64,000 nt of DNA from Voacanga thouarsii (GCA_026120185.1 JANUWF010001165.1:1240001-1304000); one strand, 5' to 3'; positions 46,765-58,899 are shown, numbered from the stretch's first letter. Notes: generated from the letters alone by a model not told the origin. Made by a program: numbers and translations.

Positions 46765-47392
46765 GCTAATGCTCTCTATCTTTACATCTAGGTCACTTGC
46801 ATCATGTCTACAAACTTAAACCTACGTAGCATCTTGGAAACCAACAAGTTAACTGAATCAATCTATCTCGACTGGTATAGAAATTTGAGAATCGTTCTCA
46901 AATCGAAAAAGTTGTTCTACGTGATAGATGCTCCTATTCCGCCACCACTAGCTTAAGATGCTCATACTGATGAGCATGCTGTCCACAAGAGGTACAAGGA
47001 GGATAGTAATACAGAATTATGTATTATGCTGGCATCCATGACTCCCGAGTTACAAAAACAGCACGAGCATATGGATGCTCAATCGATTATACTACATCTT
47101 CGAGAATTGTTTGATGCCCAAGCCAAAATAGAGAGATATAAGATCTCGAAGCAACTATTTTATTGCAAAATGACAGAGGATTCTTCTGTGGCCACTCATG
47201 GGCTGAAGATGCTGGGCTTGATAGAGAAGCTTGGATCTCTCGGGTTTGCAATGGATCATGACTTAAGTGTTGATTTAATTATGCAATCTTTGCCTAATAG
47301 CTTCTCACAATTTGTGATTAACTATCAGATGAACAAGATTGAGTCCACCATTCCTGAGTTGATCAATCTTCTCAAAACATTAACATCTTTTA
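46765..47392 (+). pseudogene. Ty1/copia gag 5' fragment
   Basis: The sequence from about 35 bases before the ATG (46803) to ELINLLKT matches the copia gag at 27360-28241 read on the opposite strand: MSTNLNLRS.LETNKLTES, then IYLDWYRNLRIVLKSKK, a stop within the Pro-rich PIPPPLA region, and LGSLGFAMDHDLSVDLIMQS. It stops abruptly near 47392 and continues as gypsy protease. This is a fragment wedged between two gypsy copies that point away from each other. Confidence 0.88.
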
Positions 47393-49226
47393 TATAAGAT
47401 ACTTCATCAACCAAGTATCTTGTAGTGTATTCATTAACAATGGGAGTTGCACTAATGTTATAAATGCTAGTGCGACAGAAGAAATAGGCTTGGAAATAAA
47501 GAAGCATCCGCAACCATATAAGCTATAATGGATAAATAAAAGTGAAGAATTGAAGGTTAATAAACAAGCCTTAATTGCAATTGATATAAGAAAATATAAA
47601 GATGAGATCTTGTGCGATGTTATTCCTATATAGGCATGCCATCTACTTTTAGGAAGAGCATGTCAATTTGATAGGGGAGTAGTGCATGATGGGAAGAAAA
47701 ACACTTATACTGTGTATAGAGAGGGAAAGAAATTCATTCTTCTACCTATGTCGCTAAGCGAATTGAGTAGAGATCAAAAGATCATGAGAGAAAAGGAAAA
47801 GAAAAGGAATGTTAAAGAAAATGATAAAAAAATTGAGAGTGAGAACACTGAGAAAGAAGAAAAGGAAAAGAGAGAAGGAAAACAAGAGGAAAGATAAGAA
47901 ACGAGTAAATTTCTTTGTAAAAGAGAGAGAGGTAGTGAAGCTATTAAAGCTAAGAAACCAATATATCTCTTAATTTGTAAAGGGATTTTTGTAACTACTA
48001 TTAATAGTACTCTCTCTTTATCTTGTGAAATTGTAGGTATTGTTGAAGAATTTTAAGATGTATTTCCAAAAGAAGTACTCGAAAGATTGCCACCCGTTTG
48101 AGGAATAGAGCATCCGATTGATTTCATCTCGGGGGCTGTCATTGTAAATAGACCAGCTTACAGATGTAACCCCGAAGAAGCTAAGGAGTTGCAAAAGCAA
48201 GTTAAAAAGTTGCTCAAGAAAGGTCATATTCGAGAGAGTTTGAGTCTAAGTGCGGTTCCGGTATTGTTAGTGCCTAAGAAAGACAGATCATGGAAAATGT
48301 GTATTGACTGCAGGGCCATTAACAATATAACAGTAAAATACCGTAACCCTATCCCTAAGCTTGATGATTTATTGGATGAATTGCATAGATCATGTGTATT
48401 TTTAAAAATTGATTTGAAATCCAGATATCATCAAATCAGGATTAGGGAAGGGGATGAATGGAAAACTGCATTTAAGACTAAACAGGGTTTATATGAGTGG
48501 CTTGTGATACCATTCGGATTATCAAATGCACCTAGTACTTTTATGAGATTGATGCATTATGTGTTGCGAGAGTATATTGGGAATTTGTTGTGGTACATTT
48601 TGATGACATTTTGATTTACAGCAAAACTTATGAAGATCATTTGCATCATCTTAAATATGTGCTTATTACCCTTAGGCGAGAAAGGTTATATGCGAACTTT
48701 AAAGAATGTTCATTTTGTTTAGAAAAGATAACTTTTCTTGGATATGTTGTAAGCTTGAAGGGTATTGAAGTTGATGAAGAGAAGGTTAAGGCAATACAGG
48801 ATTAGCTAACACCTACATCTGTGACTGTGGTAAGAAGTTTTCATAGGTTAGCCAATTTTTACAGGCGTTTCATTAGAAAGTTTAGCACACTAGCTGCCCT
48901 ATTGACTGAAGTTATTAAAAAGAATGCAGGGTTTAGGTAGGGAGAAGAACAAGAAAAGGCTTTTATTACTTTGAAATCAAAATTGAATGGAGCCCCAATG
49001 TTATTTTTGCCTAATTTTGAGAAAGCTTTTGAAGTGGAATGTGACGCTAGTGGAATAGGAATAGGTGATGTGTTGACTTAAAATAAAAACTTATTGCATT
49101 TTTTAGTGAGAAGTTATCAGGAGCATCCTTGAATTATTCCATTTATGACAAGGAATTGTATGTATTAGTGAGGACCTTACACCATTGACAACAGTATTTG
49201 TTACATAGGGAATTAATCATTGATAT
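47393..49226 (+). pseudogene. Ty3/gypsy protease and RT (copy 3)
   Basis: The protease remnant reads INNGSCTNVINASATEEIGL (active-site D changed to N if aligned to IDNGSC/IDGGSC), KYKDEILCDVIPI and HLLLGRACQFDRGVVHDGKK. A very Lys/Glu-rich linker follows (47780-47900). RT follows: [60 protein letters not shown] and [21 protein letters not shown] one-base change then precedes [16 protein letters not shown] (the catalytic box is HFDD) and [20 protein letters not shown]. The early RNase H ends at HRELII. It is interrupted at 49227 by a non-coding insertion. Several stops are present. Confidence 0.87.
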
Positions 49227-50228
49227 ACTTTAGGGGGGGGGTGAATAAGGTATATCGCAAACAACTACAAATTTCTAAGTTCTTTTGAAAACCTTAAAAT
49301 GAGAATCAACTAAGTGCGTGTGCCACAAAAACAGATTATCCGTGCATATTTGAATATGAGTCTAAACAAGGCTCATCCCAACAAGTTTTACACCATAACC
49401 TTGATACACAATAAATCAAGGCTCACCCCACCTGAGTTTTACTTTCTCAACCTTGATACAAGATAGAATGAAAGGAAAACTTACAGAAATGGCTCATAAG
49501 TTTAAGCAAATATGAATAGATAGGAACCAACAGTCTTTTACCTTTTGAATAATTTAATTTTACCTTTGAAATATAATGAAAAGGAAGATTTTTGTTTTCT
49601 AAAGTGTAAGAGTGTTTTTGAGAAAGATAGTACAAAAATCTTATAAAAAATCGTGTTTAAATGTCTTTTATAGAAGCAAAAAGTAAAGCTCCAATGGCTA
49701 GTTAACGGCTAGTTTCTCGCTGTCAGATTTTTCAAAGTTTTAGACTCAAGGATCGGATGAGGGTGCATCCAAAAAGTGAGTCTAAAATGACACTTTTCTA
49801 GGTAGAAACATTTTGACACTGTTCACAGAGTTTTGGATGAAGCTTTTGGATGTAAAACCATCCGAACTATTCAATCCAAAATTCTGAAGACTTAAGACTT
49901 TGAAACCTTTTTGTTTGTGTGCTTCAAGGTAGAAATATATTGAATTATAAGGTAAAGAAACATAGGAATTTTACAAGTAATACTTTAACAACGATTCCTA
50001 ACCTATAGCTCTTTCACAAGGATTTCTTGGTATGCAATCTCTTAAGCTTGGTCTTCTATTTGATTACCCATTCTTGGATTCTATTGCTCAATAGTTGTTT
50101 AGCAATTTTATTTGTACGCCTTGGAAGAATTGAGGTCAAACATATCTTATTACATGTAAATCATACAAGTTAGTCCTCATCAATATTTGTTATAAGTCAA
50201 AACAGAAGAGAATGCCCTTAGGGCTAAC
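49227..50228. mobile_element. ~1.0-kb non-coding insertion with imperfect 9-12 bp duplication
   Basis: The insertion lies exactly between RNase H parts HRELII and DHETLKHLK. Flanks AATCATTGATAT (49215-49226) and AATCATCCATAT (50229-50240) match at 10 of 12 positions. The ends, ACTTTAGGGGG and (reversed) GTTAGCCCTAAGGGC, are only weakly inverted. It has no credible ORF. A 9-bp or longer duplication fits a Mutator-like non-autonomous element, but without clear terminal repeats the class is uncertain. A run of nine G lies near its left end. Confidence 0.55.
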
Positions 50229-51783
50229 AATCATCCATATTGATCATGAAACATTAAAGCATCTTAAAGGCTCACAAAAGTTGAACAAAAGCCATGCCAA
50301 GTGGATGGAGTTTATTGATACATTTCCATATGTGATCAAATATAAGAAAGGCAAGGATAATATAGTAGCTAGTGCGTTATCTCATAGGTATGTGATTTTA
50401 AATTCCTTAGATGCAAAATTGCTTAGTTTTGAGCTTATTAAAGACTTATATGCTAATGATGATGATTTTGGAGAGATTTATCATACTTGTGAAAAATGTG
50501 CCTCCAAAAATTTTATAGGCATGATGGGTTTTTGTTAAGAGAGGGTAGAGTTTGCATACTAAAAGGATCATTGAGAGAATCGTCAATAAAGGAAGCTCAT
50601 GGAGGAGGTTTAATAGGACATTTTGGGATTTCAAAAACATTGAGCATTTTGCAAGAGTATTTTTTTTTTTTTTGGGCAAAAAATGAGGGAAGATGTAGAG
50701 ATGCATTGTAATTCATCCATTACATATAGAAGGGCCAAGTATAAAACACTACCCAAGGTTTATATACACCTTTACCCTCCCTAATGCACCTTAGTTAGAT
50801 ATTTCAATGGATCTCATATTAGGATTGCCACGGACCAAGGGGGGAGGGATTCCATCTTTGTAGTTATTGATCGATTTTCTAAGATGGCTCATTTTATTTC
50901 TTGTGCAAAAACTAATGATGTTACTCATATTATAGGTTTATTCTTCAAAGAACTGGTAAGACTGCATGCGTTACCATGAAGCATGGTATCGAATAGGGAT
51001 TCAAAATTTTTAAGCCATTTTTGAAGAATATTGTGGACAAAACTTGGAATAATTTATTATTTTTTGCAGCTTGTCACCCATAAACGGATGGACAAATGGA
51101 GTTTGCCAACTGGATTCTCACACAACTACTATGGGCAATCATCAAGAGGAACTTGAAAACTTAGGAAGAATGTCTTCCACATACAGAGTTTGCCTATAAT
51201 AGATCTATCCATTCTACTGCTTTATATTCTCCATTTCAAGTTGTTTATGGGTTTAATGCATTAACTCCCTTATATTTATCTCCCTTACCTGTAGATGAAA
51301 GATTGAGTCTTGATGGCAAAAAGAAGACTAAAATGGTTAAGTCCATGCATGAGAAAGTTAAGTCTCTAATCATAAAACGGAATGATGTCATTGCATGCAA
51401 GTGCAACCAAAGAAGAAAGTAGGTTATATTCAAGCTAGAAGACTGGGTTTAGGTGCGTTTATGCAAATAGACATTTCTCACTCAACACAAATCAAAGCTT
51501 GAGCCACGAGGAGATTGCCCATTTCAAGTTCTTGAGTGATATGGAGACAACTCCTATAAGATTGATCTGCCGGACGAATATAATATAAGTGCTACTTTTA
51601 ATATAGCTAATCTTTCTCCTTATGGTGTAGGTTATGATTTGATGATGAATTCATTCCAAGAAGAGGGAAATGATAGGAATCAACCCAATCATGAGGATCG
51701 AGCTTAAGAAGGGGGAGAGGACGAGACCAAATCAAAATCGAGCTTGCTTGGTCCGTTGATGAGAGCTCGTGCCAAACAATTCT
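50229..51783 (+). pseudogene. Ty3/gypsy RNase H end, integrase and pol tail (copy 3)
   Basis: It resumes [20 protein letters not shown] and [20 protein letters not shown], then, frame-shifted, [20 protein letters not shown] and EAHGGGLIGHFGISKTLSIL (zinc finger; the paired Cys are damaged near 50710). Fragments of the catalytic core follow, then [40 protein letters not shown] and YKIDLPDEYNISATFNIANL, ending near GPLMRARAKQF. A poly-T run at 50660-50670 breaks the frame. It is more decayed than copy 1. Confidence 0.87.
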
Positions 51784-52752
51784 AACACAACTTTTAAGTA
51801 TATTTACAAGCACATTTCAAGTGGGATAGCATATAGGCAATGCCGGAAGAGGAATGGAAGCAAACCTTGCTGCTGGTATATGAAAAACGATGTTCGGAAG
51901 TTGCTTAAGCAGAGACGACGACTAGAAGAGCAAACTCGGTGTTGGCTTAAGTAGCCTGACTCGACGTCGGTTAGGGCCTAGAACAACAATAAAATTCCTA
52001 AGTTTTTTGTCATGAGGTACTGTTCCTCCAAAGCGGACTTGGTGCTGGCGCCGGCTGGGGTCTGGTGAACGTTCCATTTTTCTTGCACGAAGCACTATAC
52101 CACCATAGTGGACCTGGTGCCAGTGTTAGGAGCCCGAATCGGTGCCGGTCGTGCCCTGAAATCCGAATCCCTGACGTTTTAAAGCTATTTTAGGGTCATT
52201 TTATAATATTTAAAAGTGTTTAGTTCAGGAATAGAATACCCTCATATAATGTTTTTGTATTGTAAGAAAACAACAATATATATCACATTTTTAACTTGAA
52301 TGAAGAATTCATCTTGAAAGGTTGAAGCATGGAGAGACTCCTTGTTCAACTTCAATCTAAGACCAATCTAAGGGCTTATTCCACAATTGAGTAAGTGTCT
52401 ATAAACTCTAAGGATAATTCAACTAGGAAATCAACAAGGGTTCTTCTTGTATGTCATTTAGGGTTCTTGTTGTTTTTTATTTGAATGCTCACAATTCCCT
52501 ATCCTTTTAGTTCTTGATTTCTTGCTAAGTCAAGGGTTCTAAGGTGTTACTGTGGTAGACCTTTATCTACTAAATTTGGGGTTTTTAAAGCTAGTTCGTC
52601 TAGGGTTCCTTGTTTGTGGGAAAAAGGTGTTACTTTGTTACTTTCCTTGATCTCTTGATGTCCTATCTTGTTTGCTTTGTTTATCTTATAGTCCTTCTAC
52701 TTTGCTGAAGTTCAAATAAGAGCCACTTTTAGATTTTGAAAGACTTTTTTTG
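51784..52752 (+). mobile_element. 3' untranslated/LTR region of gypsy copy 3
   Basis: The non-coding region after the pol tail is laid out as in copy 1 (19893-20691): first a GC-rich stretch (51880-52170) repeating TCGGTG, GGCGCCGG and CGGTGCCGG-like words, then AT-rich sequence with leader-like wording. It ends where a TGTTAG-family LTR fragment starts at 52753. Confidence 0.55.
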
Positions 52753-53419
52753 TCGACCTCATATCATTGGCCAAGGACTTCATGAGTCATGATTCCTACT
52801 AGTGGCCTGAGATATTCACTTATACTATTAGGAGTGGTGAATCCTTTGTTGACCTTCTCGACTACTTTCGTTTAATTCACGTTGTATCTAATATCCATTC
52901 TATAGGCGGTATTGTAAGGACTCCAAAGATTGGAATCAAAGTACAATGCTAAGCAAACAAATTGCCTTGGAGTTCTCAAGTTTAAGGATACTTGCACATT
53001 TGCTATAATGAGATTCTATCACTGGTACTAAATAGTTATCCATGTGATTATCTCATAGTTAGGTTATCCAATGTACTTATTCAAATAACAAGTATCCACA
53101 TATTAAATTTAAGTATCACAATACTCACGGATGTGAGAACCACTGCTTAATCAAATCAAGAAGTATAACATACGCTAATCTTAACGTATTAATAATGTTC
53201 TATCTCATTAACACTATGACTAGGGATAATTTAAGAACAAACACATTCTAGTGTAGTAGGAACCTCACATCACGACATTTATCGTGATTTCCTTAACACC
53301 AGTTTTTATATACATAACCATATGGAATAAAAAAACTGAAAGATAGAGAATGGCTTTTATTGATTTAATATGTAAAATACATTGTATAAATGATTGCTTC
53401 TTGAGCATAATCCTAACAC
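52753..53419 (-). mobile_element. Fragment of the TGTTAG-family LTR (5' end intact)
   Basis: It matches 17555-18232 of the inverted LTR copy. Read on minus, it starts TGTTAGGATTATGCTCAAGA at 53419 and breaks off near 52753. The shared series includes TATTAGGAGTGGTGAATCCTT (17626 and 52829 regions) and the block GTGTAGTA(G/A)GAA. It is a truncated copy. Confidence 0.85.
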
Positions 53420-53685
53420 ATGAATGAGCATAAACTTGTTTAACTTAACTTCGGTGGCTTTGATTATTTCTTTCCTAATTTATTAGTTTACACAAAAATT
53501 AGCTTAGCTAATTGGGTGTTGGACTTGATTCTTAACTCAAAAGGGAGATAACATTTTTACCACCTTGGCTTACTTATGTTCAGAAGTCCCAATTTATCAT
53601 GTAAAAAATCTTTTTGCTTGTGGCACTTTTTGGGTTTTCTTAAGGATAAGTAAAGATTCAAGTGTGGGGGTGTATGATGAGGCTT

Positions 53686-53686
<1 letters not shown>

Positions 53687-53729
<43 letters not shown>
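53687..53729. repeat. (TA)n microsatellite
   Basis: About 21 TA units lie just inside the start of the Tat/Athila-like LTR. A shorter TA run lies at about 54272-54292. Confidence 0.9.
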
Positions 53730-53731
<2 letters not shown>

Positions 53732-53921
53732 TACTATATTTGTTCCTTAATGGAGATAAATTTTTGTTTAAATCACCACTCACCGCTCCACTTTCACCTT
53801 ATTTTGCTAGGAAATAGAAAGGATCAAATGAAGATGAAATAAAGAAAAACAAGAAAGAAATGGAGCAAAAATAGAAGAAGAGAAGAACATGCACGATTTG
53901 TTCAAAAGGTTGGTGGCCTAG

Positions 53922-54446
53922 GGCCGCCATATTTTGTGAAATGCAATATTTTTATTTATAGATTGTTGGTGGCCCAGGGAACTAAGTTCCCTTAGCTGCT
54001 AAGTTTTGCATAATTTATTTTGTTATCTAGAATGTTGGTGGCCTAGGGAATTTGAAGTTCCCTAGGCCACTTGGTTTTCTTCTCATTTGTCTTAGTTTTA
54101 GAGAAACTTCATGGCCTAAGGAATTTAAACATCCCTAGGCCGCTGGGTTGTAGTTGCATTAGCTTAGTTTTGTTAACGGGCTAGGGAGCTTCAACTTTCT
54201 TAGCCCGCCTGGTGTCTATTCTTTTTGTCAAATTTTCCAAAAAACATTATGGCCTAGGGAACTGGTCTTATATGTATATATATATATATAATACGTTTGC
54301 ATGGCACCCAAGGAAGTTGAACTTCCCTAGGCCACCCATTTTTGTTCCAACCTAGCCTAGTTTTCCAGAAACTAGGTGGGCTAGGGAAGTCACTTCTCTA
54401 GCCTGCCTAAGTTTTGGAAATATATGGCAGCCCAGGGAAGTCCACT
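53922..54446. repeat. Array of GGCCTAGGGAA hairpin modules
   Basis: At least eight modules, spaced roughly 50-80 bp, each carry GGCCTAGGGAA-like and/or TTCCCTAGGCC-like words. Several form inverted repeats. The best has 13-bp perfect arms (54038-54050 GTGGCCTAGGGAA and 54058-54070) with a 7-base loop. Another (53976-53992) is a 17-base near-palindrome around AGGGAACT. Modules are diverged, so this is an old array. It lies in the likely U3 part of an LTR. Confidence 0.8.
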
Positions 54447-55594
54447 TGAGGAGAAAGCTTTTTGTTAGTGCATTTTGTAGACTTTTGACGATAAAACCCT
54501 TATATAAGCCTTTTTTACACACCAAAAACAAGAGGAGAGTTGGGAAAAAGGCTAGGGTGTCTCTCAAGGACCCTAGATCTTGAAAGTTTAAGTGCCAAGA
54601 AGAGGGAAGGACCAAGAGATCCAAGAAGAGGAAGGGAGTCTACTTGAAGATTTCAAGAGGAGGAAGAAGAAAAACTTGTCTATAAGTTTGCCTTTCTACT
54701 CATTTTGTAATATTTTTGCATTTTCGTGCTAAGAATGAATTTTTAATTGTAAAAAAGGGTTGTACCCATTTTTGTACTTGAGAATGGTGTATTTTCCTTA
54801 GATCTATGATTATTGTGCTTGGGTATTTGGTTATTAGATCTTATTTGGCTATTTTTGGTTGAATGGGCTTTGATTGATTTATTTCAATTTATTATTCTTC
54901 CTTAATGATTTCGAGAGATGGGATTGAGGATAAAACACCCATTTGATTATGTTAGCATTTGCCATTTTCGATGAACCTGAGAAGGAGGTTAGGAATTATG
55001 ACTGATAATAAAAGGGTTTATGAAATTGCCTAGAGATATATAAGGATTTTGTAACCTCCGGATGGTTTGAGGTAGTGAGTAAAGACTAATGCACCTTTAG
55101 GCTTGGTTGGTTAGGTAGAGATAACGATCAATCAAATATAGGGGTAGAAATATCATAACTCGAGAGAGGATGAGATTGACTTATAACTCACTCCGGTGCC
55201 TAAAATTAGGAATTGTGGATTAAAATGGGGTACTCATTTCTTAGGTCTTAAGTGGGGGACCTCTTCTTTGTTGCATGGGATTTTCTCTTTCTTATTCCTT
55301 GGGGGTATTGTGACTCTCTCTTGTGTACAAGAATATAACCTCTCTTCTCATGTAGTTGACACCTCACATTTACTTTTGGATAAACAATGAGGAAAGAAGG
55401 AAGTAGGAATGATAACCTCTGTTCCTTAAGGTTCTTAGATACTTTTCAACGACATTAGACTATACGATAGGTTCACTTGCCTCTATATGTGTGTGTTGGA
55501 TGATTGTATTTGGCATAATAACTATTAAAACTTGTGTATATGGAGCACAATGATTGAGATTTTTCTTACACATGCAAATGCACACACCAGTTTT

Positions 55595-55785
55595 GCATAG
55601 GAATTTTTCGGGTCGCGTATACTTGACTTGGACCCGTTACCTACTTATGCAGGTATGGTTCTTTTTATTGTATATCCACTGGGTATTTAGGTTGGGTTTG
55701 GAACCATTTTTTGCTAATCGGGTCCGGCTTCGGGATAGGGTGATTTGGACCTAGTTCGACCTGTTTACACCCTTAGGAAAAGTAT
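55595..55785. mobile_element. Possible hAT element end fragment
   Basis: The right edge, read on minus, is TAAGGGTGTAAACAGGTCGA followed by GGTCC, CCGGACCCGAT and similar GGGTC/GACCC words. This wording resembles plant hAT termini (GGGGTGTAAACGGGTCGG). It fills the gap between two LTR fragments. No matching left end was found, so it is a fragment at best. Confidence 0.35.
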
Positions 55786-56761
55786 TAATAAATTTGAGGT
55801 AGAATTAATTATATTTTATTGGAAATTAACACTAATTTCATACTTTAAACCAAATGAGATATGATATGATGGAAGGAGTTTATGACACTGATATTTTGTT
55901 ATTGAAAGGTTCATATCAAGCCACTTGATTTTTTAGACTTTTGGATGGTCAGAATACGTTGTTAGATGCTGCTCATGATATGCTAAATATGAATTTATTA
56001 ATTGGAGCATTAATAAATTAATCCTAATTAGAGTTAATAAGTTAGTTTTAATTATTATAGATTATTAATTCTATAGTAATTAGAATTAATTCATATTTTG
56101 CTGCTGATAGACCAGAAAAACTAATAGGTCACACACAATATAAGAATTAGTACTCAAGATATTATATGATAAAATTATAGGGTCAATTTGTGAGAAGAAA
56201 TAATTTTATGGGTAAATTATAGTAATTATAATTCTTGGAGCCAAATTATAATTAATAAGACCTTATGAGCCTAATTATAATTTGGCAAAACAAATTCCAA
56301 AAGAATTAAGAAAAGGCCTTTTTCGTGTGTTTGTTGAACATGTATATATATGGATATACGCAATATGCCGTGAGTGTGTAGGAAAACAGTAGGTTTTCTT
56401 TTGTGAAGAAAATTACACACAGAAACTTTTTTTTCTTTATTCTTTTCTTCGGAACAAATAATCCCTACAACCACAATAAAATAGAACTACTAGCATCCAT
56501 TTTTTGCACCTATTGAGTACAATTCTTCATGTGGATACGATTAAAGAAATTCCTATGCTTGGGATTTTAGTAGCACAAGGCTTAGACAATTTCTGGAAGA
56601 ATTTCGTGAGAATAAAAATTTTCAAAGTTGCATTTTTTAGGTAACGAAATTTTTTCTTTCTCTCTCGACCCATTTAATTACATATGAGTAATCATATTGC
56701 GTGGATTTCGTTTTTATTTTCATTGCGTATTATTTGATATTGCATAATCAAACTCCAACAC
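55786..56761 (+). mobile_element. Fragment of the TGTTAG-family LTR (3' part)
   Basis: It aligns with about 43190-44135 of the clean solo LTR: GGAAATTAACACTAATTTCA, ATGAGATAT.ATATGATG.AAGGAGTTTAT, TATTGAAAGGTTCATATCAA, the ATTAATTC..AATTAGAATTAATTC block and a leader-like end near CTCCAACA. It is more diverged than the others and lacks the 5' half. Confidence 0.75.
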
Positions 56762-57504
56762 TATAAGTCTAGAGTTACTTAAGTTTTCATTATTTTGAGG
56801 AACTCTCCTAAATATGAATTATAATTTAGGAAATTAATATTTGTTTAATTATTTGCAAAAGTTTGTTGGTGAGCAAGGCTATAATCCTCAAGTTTAAGTT
56901 GGACTTTTGATTAACTTTACTCAGGCACAAGATAAGTCCCCACATTTCAAGATTTCTTTAATATAGAAATGCATATGAAATATTTTTATCTTGCCAAATG
57001 CTTTAATTACAAAAATATTTATTTTCAAATTTATTATTTGTGAAATAAATTGTCTACTTATTCAAGGGAAATTGTTTTATGAAATGATCTATATATACAA
57101 GTGATATTTTGGCAAATGTTGAGATATGATCCTTGTTTTGAGAAATTATATATTGTGAGCATGTTGTTTTATGGTGAAACAAATAGAGAATTTATGTTTA
57201 TGCAATATTTAGATATGCTTTATTTTGGGAAATTGTATATCCATGGTATGTTGGATATAAAACTTGCATTGAAGTTTATTTAGCATATAGAATTGCGAAT
57301 AATTATGCAAAAATGAATTGCGAAATACATCGCATGTTTTGGCACAACTAGTTTCATATAACATAAACTATACCTAAGGTATTTGGGGGCTATTTATTTA
57401 TGGAGTTTTGAAACAATTATAAAATCTTGGAGTTGTTTATGGAATGTTGTGTTGGATAAACTCACTTGAAGAGATTTTGAAAGCATGGAACTAAGAAAAC
57501 CTTA
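56762..57504. other. AT-rich unassigned sequence
   Basis: I see no coding region, terminal repeat or recognisable element here. It lies between an LTR fragment and the left end of the tandem gag/protease element and could be the target sequence of either. Confidence 0.5.
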
Positions 57505-58899
57505 TGCAAGCTAGGAAGCACCTTAAGCTTTGTTGCTCAAAGAAAATTTAAGAAGCCAAATCAAAGACAAGAACCTTAGGTAAAACAAGATACCTAGAAT
57601 CGTATAATCTATAGAACTAGGCTAACTAAATCAACAACCAAACACCCATAAACTAAGAAGGATCAAGAACAAATGGGATGGGAAGATTTAGGCACCTAAT
57701 TTGGAACCTAGAAATAATCTTAGATAAACAATTAACCAAGACCCAATTCTAGAGAACTAATTGAATTATCCTAGAAAGATTAGAGTCTAGATTCTTAGGA
57801 TGGACTAGTTCCTAAGAAAAATCTTGATTGATTTGGGAATCACCCGATAGGATCACCCTCACAACTCTCTCAAAGAGTTTCTTAAATTAAAAAATGTCTA
57901 ATGTCTCGAAGTTGTATTTACAAGAGTTATAATGGGGCATATATAGAACCCCTAACCTAAGCTAGTCAAAAGATGACTAAAATAAGTCAATTTTGGACTT
58001 TAAAACTATAAAAAAATCAAGGATAAGTGAAACACAAATGAAATAATTCCAAACAAAACATGAAAATGTCTTCAAGAAGTTTGCACCACCTTGTATAGTG
58101 GTTTCACGGTCGTGCCACTGTCAAGCTTCACGAAAACAAGTTGTGCACAGCCGTGGATGGTGCACGGCGTTATGCACGACCGTGCATCCAAATTTTGGGA
58201 GTAATTATCTTTTGCAATTTGCGTGAAAATGTCTTCAAGAAGTTTGCACCACCTTGTATAGTGGTTTCACGGTCGTGCCACTGTCAAGCTTCACGAAAAC
58301 AAGTTGTGCACAGCCGTGGATGGTGCACAGCGTTATGCACGACCGTGCATCCAAATTTTGGGAGTAATTATCTTTTGAAATTTGCGTGGCTTGATGCATG
58401 GCCGTGTGTTCAAGCCGTGCATCCCCTGTTGCATTCTATCAAAATGAATCAAACACTTCTCGGATTTTCTTAGCCATTCCTTGATCTTTCACTTGAATCA
58501 ACTTTTGTGGAAGCTCTTTTTGGCTATTTAATTGGCTTTCAAGGACTCTTGATCTTCTATACGTGATTGTGTTGAATTTGAGCTCTTTTGATCTCCCCTT
58601 TCGGCACCTATTTCTTGGCTATATTCTTTGTTCTTGGTTTGTAGGCTTAGATGGCTTGAAAATCACCTTGAGACCTCTTGAATGTAGAATCTTTTCAAAG
58701 AACTTTGAAGCGAGTCTTGGCTATCTATCCCCCTTCTTTGAATCGTCCTTTATGCCCATGATAGATCACATCATTTTCACCTTCTTGAAGTGGATTCGTC
58801 TTCGAATCAATATGCCATGTCATTTGGGTAGTTTTCCCTACATAAGAATGCAAATAAGAAGTTTAGCATGAAAATATTACTTTAAGCTTTTGGATCTCA
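57505..58899 (-). mobile_element. 3' LTR of the gag/protease-only tandem element
   Basis: Homologous, in the same orientation, to 62234-63468. Both run (on plus) from TTAAG..TTGT through ACCAAGACCCAATTCTAGAG and TAAGATTCTTAGGATGGACT-like wording to TTTTGGA(T/C)C. On minus, the ends are proposed as TGAGATCC (58899) and CTTGCA (57505). The length is 1395 bp; removing one unit of an internal 163-bp duplication leaves 1232 bp, matching 1235 bp in the partner. Differences between the two LTRs are numerous, so the insertion is old. Confidence 0.8.
58061..58386. repeat. 163-bp tandem duplication in the 3' LTR
   Basis: Two near-identical units, 58061-58223 and 58224-58386, start TGAAAATGTCTTCAAGAAG. 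I saw only a few differences (for example GCACGGCG versus GCACAGCG). The partner LTR has one copy. The unit contains CACGGTCGTGCCA and GCACGACCGTGCAT, which are self-complementary words. High identity means a recent duplication inside an old LTR. Confidence 0.92.

Larger units (their letters stand above)
53420..55594 (+). mobile_element. Tat/Athila-like 3' end and LTR
   Basis: The tract ending AAGTGTGGGGG (53660-53670) is the polypurine tract, and the LTR starts TGTATGATGAGG at 53671. The pre-LTR wording (AAGGATAAGTAAAGATTCAA) parallels the minus-strand element at 31461-31500. The LTR has a (TA)n run, a series of self-complementary GGCCTAGGGAA modules and an AT-rich leader-like part. The right end (~55594) is my estimate. 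There is no coding sequence, and the two small ORFs are not credible. Confidence 0.55.

Noticed and set aside
58141..58473. ORF with repeated VVHSRGW/VDGARRY words
   Set aside because: Its repetition comes from the 163-bp DNA duplication inside an LTR; nothing suggests translation.
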